Positions 28,333 through 36,397 of a stretch of 37,478 nt of DNA are shown here, piece after piece. Position numbers and translations under genes: made by a program. Every line of letters starts with the position of its first letter. Position 1 is the first letter of the stretch. The notes below the pieces were generated by a model. It did no database searches. It was not told the origin of the DNA and saw only the letters and a list, made by a program, of their open reading frames with translations. Origin of the DNA: a virus; the IMG/VR virus record IMGVR_UViG_3300037258_000773, positions 1 through 37,478 of that record. One strand, written 5' to 3'.

Positions 28333-28695
28333 ATGGAAGTCAGAGAAATAAACAAAAAGATGACGAATACAATGCCTGCCGCAGAAAGGGATGAACTCGT
28401 TAAAAAGATGCGTAAAGAAGACGATAAAATCCGAAAAGGCATGTTTGAATTCGTAGATGCCCAGGGCGGCTGGTATGAATTTACCTACCGAAAATATCCC
28501 GGTGAACCTGTTCAAATCATCAAGTTGATTCATGGAGAAATTTGCGATATGCCCATGGGAATCGTTAAACATTTGAACAATACAAAAAGAAAGATAAGAC
28601 GATATTCCCTTGAAATTAGCGCAGATGGGAAAAAAATGCCTCGTAGCTTTGAAACAGTATCTAGAGTGCGATTTACTCCCATGGATGTTTTATAA
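28333..28695 (+). CDS. Virion-region protein (120 aa)
   Basis: A small soluble protein with a charged helix (MPAAERDELVKKMRKEDDKI) and a beta-rich part (GGWYEFTYRKYPGEPVQIIK, LIHGEICDMPMGIVKHLNNT) ending with RSFETVSRVRFTPMD. The block YPGEP...HGEICDMPMGIVKHLN is familiar from podovirus head-tail regions without a named function. It overlaps the next gene by one base (TAATG), and TAAAGGATTT provides a ribosome binding site. Perhaps a head-completion or adaptor-associated protein. Confidence 0.68.
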   Translation: MEVREINKKMTNTMPAAERDELVKKMRKEDDKIRKGMFEFVDAQGGWYEFTYRKYPGEPVQIIKLIHGEICDMPMGIVKHLNNTKRKIRRYSLEISADGKKMPRSFETVSRVRFTPMDVL

Positions 28696-29102
28696 TGTCG
28701 TCTAATTCAAGTCCGCATGTTGTTCCAGGAGGAGCCAGTAACTATGGACCTCCCTTTGGAGCTGATTTCATTCCTAATCTGCAATACATTACTAATATTA
28801 CGCAGTCCAATCCGGCCATTGTTACCTTTTTAGATGATACTAATTTTACCGTTGCGGAGTGGATATCTTTTCGTATCCCTCCGCCCAATGGAATGATTCA
28901 GTTAAATAACCAAAAGGCGCAGATAATTTCACTTACTCCAAATACAGCAACAATAGCAGTAGACACGACGAATTTTTATCCGTTTATATCTATAGAAGAT
29001 CCGCAAGTACCTTGTGTAGCGGTTCCAGCAGGTTCTGGAATTATCCAAGGTACCACGACGGTTACTTTAGAAGATGCTTTTGATAATAGGCCGGTAATCT
29101 GA
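28695..29102 (+). CDS. Small virion protein, paralogue of the 27199 gene (135 aa)
   Basis: The whole protein corresponds to the C-terminal domain of the 358-aa protein: YITNITQSNPAIVTFLDDTN against YITQATQAVVYFFRQNPYTP; SFRIPPPNGMIQLNNQKAQI against DFQIPTPYGMTQLSNLTAK; PCVAVPAGSGIIQGTT against PAVCIPAGSGVVPFNGS; and LEDAFDNR against LADAFDNR. A free-standing copy of a surface domain beside the adaptor gene suggests a plug or collar decoration. It overlaps neighbours by one base on both sides (TAATG and TGATG). Confidence 0.72.
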   Translation: MSSNSSPHVVPGGASNYGPPFGADFIPNLQYITNITQSNPAIVTFLDDTNFTVAEWISFRIPPPNGMIQLNNQKAQIISLTPNTATIAVDTTNFYPFISIEDPQVPCVAVPAGSGIIQGTTTVTLEDAFDNRPVI

Positions 29103-30469
29103 TGAGCACATTCGTACCAACATATCCCCTTTATCCCACATTGGCTAACGCAGTCACTAAGACGCGTAAACTAACTGGCTCAAGTAACTCCTTTCAGGTT
29201 ACGGATTCATATATAGTGCAGCAAATGCATAGTTTCTACGCTTACGATTTGCCAGCCAAATTCAGATCCCTAAAGTTAAAAGATGTTTATACTTTCACTA
29301 CTAATGTTGGTCAGGATGTTTATGCATTTAATAGCGAACTCTATATCACGGTTAATCAACCTTGTTTTTGTGCGAAAAGAGAAATAAAACTATTTCATAA
29401 TCCCTGGTCTTTTTACGCGGCTAATTTCAATTGGCAAGATTATACAAATTTCGCAACAGGCAATGGAACTACCGGAGCTCAAACTGGTTCCATTACCAAT
29501 ATCACCAACGCAACAAATGCAGTCGTTACTGCACCTAATCACGGACTTGTCACAGGAGAATCTATAATAATCAATGGCGTTGGGGGCATGGTCCAGGTCA
29601 ATGGAAACTCCTATAATATCACAGTTATAGATAATAATAACTTCTCAATAGGAGTTAATTCGACCGGATTTGGCGTTTATACTTCAGGAGGTTCTTGGTA
29701 TTCGTCTCCTTATAATGGATTTACAACAGCTGCGCCTTTCATACCCAGTGTTAATAACGATCCAGGACCACAGGCGAATCGTAATCTTTTCTTTCCTCAG
29801 AGTAGAGTTCAAAATATACTCATCACGGCCAATGTTATAGGTCCCAATGGCATAGGTCAGACACAGAATGTAACCGATGACGGTCAAGGCAATTTAATTC
29901 AGATTTTCCAGACCAGCAACAGTGGAAACCAAGAATATGGATGGACATACTACAGGCAGTATGCCTCTGCAACGCCTACACAGCCAGGAAATGCAACGAT
30001 TAATTACCAGACGGGTCAAATTACCGGTCTTACATTTGCCGAGCCTATTCCACAGGGAACTCCGATTCAGATTCAATATAATCCTAAGCAATTTTCCATT
30101 CCTTTGGCGATCATGTTCTATCAAAATCAGTTCACACTGTGCCCCACACCAGATAAGGGATATACCATAGAATTGACGTGCTATAGACAGCCAATACAGG
30201 CACTTTTAGCTTCCGACATGTCTGGAAATCCCGAACTATCCGAATGGTGGGAAATCCTCGCCGTTGGAGCTGCTAAGAAAATATTCGAAGAAAGATTGGA
30301 TAGCGATGGAGTCATGTTCATCGACAAAATGCTGAAAGAACGCTATGACATCATTGAGACGAGAACGTACGCGCAAATAGGCCAAGAGCGCATATCAACA
30401 CTATATACCGATCAATTGACTGAGAATTATGGCAACAACGGACAAACATCTAGCTTTGGATCAATATGA
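29102..30469 (+). CDS. Head-to-tail adaptor/tail protein (gp4- or gp11-like), 455 aa
   Basis: The N-terminus (YPTLANAVTKTRKLTGSSNS, then VQQMHSFYAYDLPAKFRSLK) and the C-terminus (GNPELSEWWEILAVGAAKKI, FEERLDSDGVMFIDKMLKER, YDIIETRTYAQIGQERIS) are typical of podovirus adaptor rings that sit under the portal. Between them an FCCH-like beta domain is inserted (nt about 29482-29700: ITNATNAVVTAPNHGLVTGE, SIIINGVGGMVQVNGNSYNI). The same domain occurs in the 844-aa tail protein. Translation is coupled to the upstream gene. The adaptor role is inferred from order and ends. Confidence 0.75.
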   Translation: MSTFVPTYPLYPTLANAVTKTRKLTGSSNSFQVTDSYIVQQMHSFYAYDLPAKFRSLKLKDVYTFTTNVGQDVYAFNSELYITVNQPCFCAKREIKLFHNPWSFYAANFNWQDYTNFATGNGTTGAQTGSITNITNATNAVVTAPNHGLVTGESIIINGVGGMVQVNGNSYNITVIDNNNFSIGVNSTGFGVYTSGGSWYSSPYNGFTTAAPFIPSVNNDPGPQANRNLFFPQSRVQNILITANVIGPNGIGQTQNVTDDGQGNLIQIFQTSNSGNQEYGWTYYRQYASATPTQPGNATINYQTGQITGLTFAEPIPQGTPIQIQYNPKQFSIPLAIMFYQNQFTLCPTPDKGYTIELTCYRQPIQALLASDMSGNPELSEWWEILAVGAAKKIFEERLDSDGVMFIDKMLKERYDIIETRTYAQIGQERISTLYTDQLTENYGNNGQTSSFGSI

Positions 30470-30512
30470 GTGTTCATAATTCCCCTTATAGACACAAGGA
30501 CATGTAAAAAGC

Positions 30513-30644
30513 ATGAAAAATAAGAAAAGTAAAAATCAGAAAATGCCAGACGCAAATAAGAAAAAGAAAAAACTTAAATCGTTGCCAAACAAACCTATTC
30601 CTCTGGGCGGAGGACCATTTGTTGGCCGACATACCACAGGGTAA
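30513..30644 (+). CDS. Very basic mini-protein (43 aa)
   Basis: MKNKKSKNQKMPDANKKKKK is followed by KPIPLGGGPFVGRHTTG, so the first half is polylysine-like and the second a Gly/Pro-rich tail. ACAAGGACATG stands 12 bases or so before the start. Such tiny basic proteins are common between tail genes, and this one has the same style as its neighbour. Function unknown; I give moderate trust that it is translated. Confidence 0.48.
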   Translation: MKNKKSKNQKMPDANKKKKKLKSLPNKPIPLGGGPFVGRHTTG

Positions 30645-30652
30645 TTTATTTT

Positions 30653-30790
30653 ATGACTGTTATTAAGGGAAAAGAAAAGGTATTGAAAAAACCGCTCTCT
30701 CCAGCGAAAGCTAAATTGAGCGCAAAGTCTAAGAAGAAACTGCGTGACCCTAGGGCTGTGCAGCCTATTCCAACCGTCTGTGTTAGCTAG
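30653..30790 (+). CDS. Very basic mini-protein (45 aa)
   Basis: MTVIKGKEKVLKKPLSPAKA followed by KLSAKSKKKLRDPRAVQPIP and a short VCVS tail. It begins eight bases after the previous mini-gene and ends eight bases before the fibre-tip gene (GGAGGAAAG). Similar in composition to the upstream mini-protein; both resemble histone-like tails. No function can be assigned. Confidence 0.48.
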   Translation: MTVIKGKEKVLKKPLSPAKAKLSAKSKKKLRDPRAVQPIPTVCVS

Positions 30791-30798
30791 GAGGAAAG

Positions 30799-31407
30799 AT
30801 GCCTATACCAACATACACACCAGGATATCCTCCCGATGGTTCATCGCTAGGACAAACTAAGTCAACGATAAGAAACAACCTAGATGGTACATTTCAAACC
30901 TTGGCTGTTGACCATATTAACAATAATGGCGATCCTGGTTCTAATCCCGCTGGTTATCATAATGTGATTCACTGTGTACCACAAGGCAGTGATCCAGGAG
31001 CCATTGCAGGCTATGGTGAGTTATATTCCAAGTCAATAAATTCCGTTGTAACAGATACGGCCCTCTTCTGGGAAACGGGAACTGGTCTAATAACACAATT
31101 AACAGTGAATTTAACTCCTGTAGCAGCGACCGATGGTTATTCTTTTTTACCCGGTGGGATGATAGTCCAGTGGGGACAAAGTACTTCCTCATCTGGAAAT
31201 CAAACTATAACGTTTCCCTTAGCCTTTCCTAATGCCTGTTTTAATGTGCAAGTGACACTAACTGTTCCTAGTTCAACAGCAAATTCATCCGCTGCCGTAA
31301 CTTATCCAGGAAGCGCTGGCCCTACTCTATTCTCTAAGACTCAATTTAATTTTCGTTATGGTGGATCATCTATTAATGGATTTTTTTGGTTTGCTATAGG
31401 TAATTAA
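30799..31407 (+). CDS. Tail fibre/tip protein with gp53-like C-terminal domain (202 aa)
   Basis: The N-terminal part (PPDGSSLGQTKSTIRNNLDG, then VDHINNNGDPGSNPAGYHN) looks like a tail-attachment segment with a fibre linker. The C-terminal domain, GGMIVQWGQSTSSSGNQTIT followed by FPLAFPNACFNVQVTLTV and the end NGFFWFAIGN, is the widespread receptor-binding fibre cap in which FP..F...C..V motifs form a beta-sandwich. It has a GGAGGAAAG SD, and the next gene begins one base after its stop. It probably sits on the tail and contacts the host surface. Confidence 0.8.
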   Translation: MPIPTYTPGYPPDGSSLGQTKSTIRNNLDGTFQTLAVDHINNNGDPGSNPAGYHNVIHCVPQGSDPGAIAGYGELYSKSINSVVTDTALFWETGTGLITQLTVNLTPVAATDGYSFLPGGMIVQWGQSTSSSGNQTITFPLAFPNACFNVQVTLTVPSSTANSSAAVTYPGSAGPTLFSKTQFNFRYGGSSINGFFWFAIGN

Positions 31408-33942
31408 ATGTCATCAGGATTTCATCAAGTACTTATTGGAGGATATCCTGGCGGTGGTCTTACTCAAGATAAAAAACCGGTTCTACTTGCTAATGAAGCC
31501 TATTCTGAACTAAAAAATGCCTATATTTTCCGCGAAAGAACAAAGAAAAGAGATGGCGAGGTTCCCATGGGTCGTCTATCTCGCGTTTTTACCATTGTTT
31601 CAATAGGAAATAGTTCTGCTTCTCCTTGGACTTTTAATCTCTACACGCTTCTTTCCATTACTCCTGAACCCAATGCTCAGATTGTTCCTGGAAGCGTGGT
31701 AATCGTGATAGGAAGCGGTGGAGGAGCTATAACTTTTACAGATCAAGGCAATGGAACACTTACGAGCCCTACTCCTGGAAACTCTGGGACAATTAACTAC
31801 ATGACAGGTTCAGTAACACTCATAACAACAGCCTCTGCTGGGACGGCAACGACCGCCTCAATGAAATATTACCCAGGTCTTCCTGTTATGGGAATTTTGA
31901 AAAGGGATGTACCCACACTTGGAATCGATGCGACTATCTTTTTTGATACCAAGTATGCTTATCAGTACGTCAATGGATTTCAGGAATTAGTTCCTGGCGA
32001 GACGTGGACAGGAACAAATACAGACTTCTTCTGGGCAGCCAATTATCAGGGAGCGACTCCCGATTTAAGGTATTTCTTCGAAACGAATAACAACATTGAC
32101 ATAGCTGCATTATCCTACGATCCCATTCGCTACTACAATAATTCGACATGGACAGATTTGCAGCCTCTGGTCACAGCCACAAGGACTCTTTGGCAGGCTC
32201 TGATTTTAATCTCATATTATGGTAGATTGCTCGCCCTCAATACATGGGAGGGAGTAACAGGTAATACGTACACGGGAGCACAGAACTTTTTTGCTAGATG
32301 CACCTTTAGCCAGATAGGAGATCCGACAGATCAGACCAATGCGTGGCGTTCCGATAAATTTGGAAAAGGTGGATTTCTAGATGCTCCTACAAATGAAGCT
32401 ATTGTAAGCGCAGCTTACTATAGGAATACGCTTATAGTATTTTTTGAATATTCTACATGGCAATTAAGATACGTAGGTGAATATGGACTTCCATTTATTT
32501 GGGAAAGAATTTCTTCTGACTTTGGGTCTGTCTGTACTTTTAGTCCTATTGTTTTTGATCAAGGAGTAATGGCAGTAAGTGATCGTGGTATCATTCAAGC
32601 GGGTGCCAGTGGAGTTACTCGATTAGATGAGCAAATTCCTGAGCAGGTTTTCAGCTTTGAGATAATAAATAATGCGCCTAACTTTGTTCATGGAATAAGA
32701 GATTTTGAAAAGGAACTAGTATATTGGAACTATTTAGACACTTCTGATTTTTCTATAAATCAGAGTTATCCTAATCAGGTTCTTCTGTTCAATTACCGAA
32801 ATAACACATGGGCAAAGTTGCGAGATACTATAACATGTTTCGGTCCTTCTCAATTCCAATTTGGGATTACTTGGGACAGTTTGACTACATTCTGGGAAAG
32901 TAATGTTTCCTGGGACAATGTCGATGATCAGCAATATGTTGAATATATTACCTATGGAAATCAGCAAGGATTTATCAATATATATCAGAATCCAGATGCA
33001 GAGACACCTGAGCCTGTGACAACACTCTATGCGGTTAGTTTGGCTATAACAGCAGTCAATTTCTCAGATAATCCTACTCAGATAACGATACCGAGCCATA
33101 ATTTGGCTAACGCAGAAATCATTTATATACAGAATACCATTTGGAGCGGTACAGATCCAGGAATCAATAACATTATTTATAATGTAACCGTTGAGGATTC
33201 TGATACTATAACACTTGCTATATGGGATTTTGCCTCTCAGAGTTATAACGCTGTGCATATCACGTCTTCAGCAACGTATCTAGGAGGAGGTGTTGTCACA
33301 CTGTTTCCTAAAATGAATATCCAAGGAAAGGACTTTAATCCATTTCAGAGTGCAGGAAAACAGTTTAAACTCTCCTTTATCGACTTCCAAATGGATGCTA
33401 ACATTGCCTCACCTGCTATAACTGCCACAACAATTCAGCTCTTTGTCAATTCTTACCTAGGGGAACAAGCAAATCTTATCAATACGAACCAAGAGCTAAT
33501 CAACTCGTCTCAAGGTTGTGGCTTCATTACGGGAGCAACGCAAGCGAATCCATGTAAGATCACGAGTCCAGGACATAGCCTCATTACCGGGACTTTGATT
33601 TATATTGCCAATGTTCAGGGAATGACTCAGCTTAACTCGGCCATATATTCCATTACTGTCGTAGATGCAAATAATTTTACCTTAGATAATACCAATTCCA
33701 CAGGATTCAGCACTTATACTACAGGTGGTATATGGAATACTTCTCCAGTAAATGGTCAAACGTACATTCCTGGTTCAGAATATGCCTGGTATCGCTTCTA
33801 TAGTACCCAATTTGGTCAATATTTGCGCATCGGCATGACCTATGACGACAATCTTATGAATCAACTGGCTACACATCAAAATCCCATGGAATTGAATGCC
33901 ATGAATATTTGGTTTAGAGAAGGCGGCAGGCTGATCAACTGA
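31408..33942 (+). CDS. Large podovirus tail hub/nozzle-type protein (844 aa)
   Basis: The opening GYPGGGLTQDKKPVLLANEA followed by SELKNAYIFRERTKKRDG is typical of podovirus tail proteins that seal the portal-tail channel (P22 gp10 / T7 gp12 functional class). The centre carries propeller-like blocks (DAPTNEAIVSAAYYRNTLIV, FFEYSTWQLRYVGEYGLPFI, GVMAVSDRGIIQAGASG). Two FCCH-like beta domains follow: one near nt 33010-33290 (ITIPSHNLANAEIIYIQNTI), one near 33520-33750 (ITSPGHSLITGTLIYIANVQ). It would be a six-copy tail tube or hub through which DNA leaves. Class assignment is by order and style, not a named match. Confidence 0.78.
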   Translation: MSSGFHQVLIGGYPGGGLTQDKKPVLLANEAYSELKNAYIFRERTKKRDGEVPMGRLSRVFTIVSIGNSSASPWTFNLYTLLSITPEPNAQIVPGSVVIVIGSGGGAITFTDQGNGTLTSPTPGNSGTINYMTGSVTLITTASAGTATTASMKYYPGLPVMGILKRDVPTLGIDATIFFDTKYAYQYVNGFQELVPGETWTGTNTDFFWAANYQGATPDLRYFFETNNNIDIAALSYDPIRYYNNSTWTDLQPLVTATRTLWQALILISYYGRLLALNTWEGVTGNTYTGAQNFFARCTFSQIGDPTDQTNAWRSDKFGKGGFLDAPTNEAIVSAAYYRNTLIVFFEYSTWQLRYVGEYGLPFIWERISSDFGSVCTFSPIVFDQGVMAVSDRGIIQAGASGVTRLDEQIPEQVFSFEIINNAPNFVHGIRDFEKELVYWNYLDTSDFSINQSYPNQVLLFNYRNNTWAKLRDTITCFGPSQFQFGITWDSLTTFWESNVSWDNVDDQQYVEYITYGNQQGFINIYQNPDAETPEPVTTLYAVSLAITAVNFSDNPTQITIPSHNLANAEIIYIQNTIWSGTDPGINNIIYNVTVEDSDTITLAIWDFASQSYNAVHITSSATYLGGGVVTLFPKMNIQGKDFNPFQSAGKQFKLSFIDFQMDANIASPAITATTIQLFVNSYLGEQANLINTNQELINSSQGCGFITGATQANPCKITSPGHSLITGTLIYIANVQGMTQLNSAIYSITVVDANNFTLDNTNSTGFSTYTTGGIWNTSPVNGQTYIPGSEYAWYRFYSTQFGQYLRIGMTYDDNLMNQLATHQNPMELNAMNIWFREGGRLIN

Positions 33943-33968
33943 TATTAAACGTATAGGAAATATAGACT

Positions 33969-34472
33969 ATGACACTTTCTAGCAACCAGTCCCTAAATAC
34001 TAACCAGTTACCCATATCTTTGGATGTCAATCCCGAAGATGCCGATTTTCAAAATATCCTATTACTCTATCTTCGTCGGGTAGCAAATGCCATGAATACA
34101 AAAGAAAGCGGTCTTTTCCTACTTCAAGAAAATGCTAGCTTTGAACAATGGTATCAGACTGCGAATCCCCAACAGAATAGGAACGGTTATAGAATAACAG
34201 CCGATTTGGTGCTGCTTAATGGTGGTGATATTCCCACAGGAAGCACGAGCATCGTTTTATCTTCTACAACTCAGCCTATGATTATTACAGGATACCTCTA
34301 TCCGGTACAAGGTTTCGGGGGAGCCGTCGATACGGGTGGCCTTTCTTATTTCTTAAATGATCCTTCTATTTATATCAGATATCAAAGCTCGACAAATACA
34401 ATTATTATTCAAAATAATTCAGGTAATGCTTTGACATGGTGCGTATGGGTCATGGAGTACTTAAAAAACTGA
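33969..34472 (+). CDS. Tail-associated protein (167 aa)
   Basis: The N-terminal half is charged (LPISLDVNPEDADFQNILLL, YLRRVANAMNTKESGLFLLQ), then a beta-rich half (GYRITADLVLLNGGDIPTGS, TSIVLSSTTQPMIITGYLYP, ending WCVWVMEYLKN). It follows the hub gene after 26 bases and precedes the ejection block. It could be a tail-tip plug or fibre connector; no family was recognised. Confidence 0.62.
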   Translation: MTLSSNQSLNTNQLPISLDVNPEDADFQNILLLYLRRVANAMNTKESGLFLLQENASFEQWYQTANPQQNRNGYRITADLVLLNGGDIPTGSTSIVLSSTTQPMIITGYLYPVQGFGGAVDTGGLSYFLNDPSIYIRYQSSTNTIIIQNNSGNALTWCVWVMEYLKN

Positions 34473-34479
34473 GGACGAT

Positions 34480-35115
34480 ATGGATTTTGGAAATATTATA
34501 AAGTTTTTGAGCCCCGTGGCATCAAAGACAGGACGCAACTTTCTTTTCGGTGGGTCTGATCAACTGAAAAAAGTTCCAACGGGAACACAAGGACAAGAAC
34601 AATTACACAATAGCATACTATCTCAAGCCATGGGCATGTCTCAAGGAGGCGGAGGCTATGATCTTGCTAATCAGTACTACAACAATCTCCTTGGAGGAAA
34701 TCAGCAGCAAGCTTTCGATCAATTTTCTCAGCCGTATATGCAGCAATTTCAAGAGCAAACGCTTCCTCAGATAGCCGAAAGATTTGCTGGTGCTGGTGCT
34801 CTTTCTTCCAGTGGTTTTGGTCAAGCTCTTGGAGGTGCAGCTTCTGGTCTTCAATCTCAACTGGCTCAACTCTTCTCGCAACTTCAAAGTCAGGCAGCTG
34901 GTCAACAATATGGCCAATATAATCAATTGGCACAAACAGGGCTAAACCATCAACAATTTGCCTACAACCATGTGCCTGGATCTCAAGGCTTTCTAGGGAC
35001 TGCTCTAGGAGCAGCTGGAACTGCTTTGGGTGGACCCATCGGAGCTGCTCTAGGAGCGGGAATTGGTGGCGGAATCAGCAATCTCTTCAAACCTAAATCT
35101 GGGGGAATAACCTAA
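34480..35115 (+). CDS. Candidate ejection protein 1 (211 aa)
   Basis: The sequence is rich in Gln, Gly, Ala and Ser: MDFGNIIKFLSPVASKTGRN, QQQAFDQFSQPYMQQFQEQT, LAQLFSQLQSQAAGQQYGQY, then a Gly/Ala-rich, membrane-compatible end, GTALGAAGTALGGPIGAALG. Internal virion proteins of podoviruses (P22 gp7, T7 gp14 class) combine polar helices with such Gly-zipper segments that form a channel in the host membrane. It overlaps the next gene by one base (TAATGG). Assigned by composition and place. Confidence 0.72.
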   Translation: MDFGNIIKFLSPVASKTGRNFLFGGSDQLKKVPTGTQGQEQLHNSILSQAMGMSQGGGGYDLANQYYNNLLGGNQQQAFDQFSQPYMQQFQEQTLPQIAERFAGAGALSSSGFGQALGGAASGLQSQLAQLFSQLQSQAAGQQYGQYNQLAQTGLNHQQFAYNHVPGSQGFLGTALGAAGTALGGPIGAALGAGIGGGISNLFKPKSGGIT

Positions 35116-36395
35116 TGGTTCAAGTAATCGAGACGGGAAATCCTCAAGGAAAACTTTCTGAAATGCTTGGCATGAGTCTGGGAAAAGGTATTGGCAATGG
35201 ACTCAATACATATTTTGCTAACAGAAGTTTAGAAAGTGTATTACATGACAAGGCTCTCGAAGGAGCTCCGCAATCCAAGAAATTGGAAGCGTTAAGATCT
35301 GTTTTGAGCCCATATGGTGAAAAAGGTCAAGAAATCTTTCAGCAACGCATGGCCATTGAACAACAAGCTATGAATGAGGCTCAACAAGACGTGCTAGGAC
35401 GCGTTGTAGAGGGCCAAAAGGTACCAGCCAAGGACTTAGCTAAGCTCAGCCCAGAAAATCAACTGAAGGTCATGCAAATACAGAAAAACAGAGAAATCGG
35501 TCGAAGCGTGTACGATTCTCTGATTAAATCTGGTTATCCGGAAGAAACGGCAAAGATTTGGCAAAATCAAATGGAGAACGCGCCCACAGGAGGCCAAAGC
35601 GACGTAATTAGACAGGTAAATGACCTTATTCGTCGATCAAAGGCAGGAAAAGGAATGGGGGGCGAAAATGAAACCAAGGCTGAAGCTAGACCTAACATTG
35701 AAATACCTGGTACAAACTTAGGTGCACTACCTCTTGATTTTCCGGAACTTCCTGAGCCTATTGGAATGACTCCAGCTGATGTCGTAAAACAAAATGAATA
35801 TAGAGAAAAGACAAACATTCCTCTTTACACTGATGCCGTTGACCGTTTGAACGCTCTAGATGATGAATATAGAGAAGTAAAACACTTGCAAGACTTGAAT
35901 GAAATGCCAGGTGCTTTACCTACTGGTGCAGAGAAATGGAACGTGGATTGGGACACGGGAGATTTGCGTGTTAAAGCTCTGGCTACTCCAGAAGCTCAGG
36001 ACTACGCTAAAACCATTGCACGCATGGCAAGGAGAGCCAAAGATTTCTTCCCTGGAAGGGTCACAAACTTCGATTTAGATCAGTTCAAGCAAGGTTTTCC
36101 TACGCTAGCTAACAGTCCTGAAGGTAGACGCGTTATTGCAGAACAGTTGGCGCTCGGCAATAGAATTGCATATCTAAAAGATGAGACATTTAAAGCTGCC
36201 ATGGATCACTATGGTTCAGGAGCTGACCCAGTTCTAGTTAAAAAATACGCAACAGAAAACTATAGAAAATTGAAATCTCAATTAGAAGATCAATTAAAAC
36301 AAGTTAATGCTCAGGCTAGAGCCATGGTTCAACAGGAAAAAGGGAAAGAAGGGCGCCGTTCTCTCGACGAGATAAAACAATCACTTGGAAAATGA
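35115..36395 (+). CDS. Candidate ejection protein 2 (426 aa)
   Basis: A soluble helical protein (GKLSEMLGMSLGKGIGNGLN, EIFQQRMAIEQQAMNEAQQD, then RDGxx-free linkers and a C-terminal helical block TNFDLDQFKQGFPTLANSPE, RRVIAEQLALGNRIAYLKDE). A low-complexity middle (KGMGGENETKAEARPNIEIP) divides two halves. It lies between two other proteins of the same class, with one-base overlap before and two bases after. Podoviruses usually carry three ejection proteins in a row here, and the count fits. Confidence 0.72.
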   Translation: MVQVIETGNPQGKLSEMLGMSLGKGIGNGLNTYFANRSLESVLHDKALEGAPQSKKLEALRSVLSPYGEKGQEIFQQRMAIEQQAMNEAQQDVLGRVVEGQKVPAKDLAKLSPENQLKVMQIQKNREIGRSVYDSLIKSGYPEETAKIWQNQMENAPTGGQSDVIRQVNDLIRRSKAGKGMGGENETKAEARPNIEIPGTNLGALPLDFPELPEPIGMTPADVVKQNEYREKTNIPLYTDAVDRLNALDDEYREVKHLQDLNEMPGALPTGAEKWNVDWDTGDLRVKALATPEAQDYAKTIARMARRAKDFFPGRVTNFDLDQFKQGFPTLANSPEGRRVIAEQLALGNRIAYLKDETFKAAMDHYGSGADPVLVKKYATENYRKLKSQLEDQLKQVNAQARAMVQQEKGKEGRRSLDEIKQSLGK

Positions 36396-36397
36396 CC

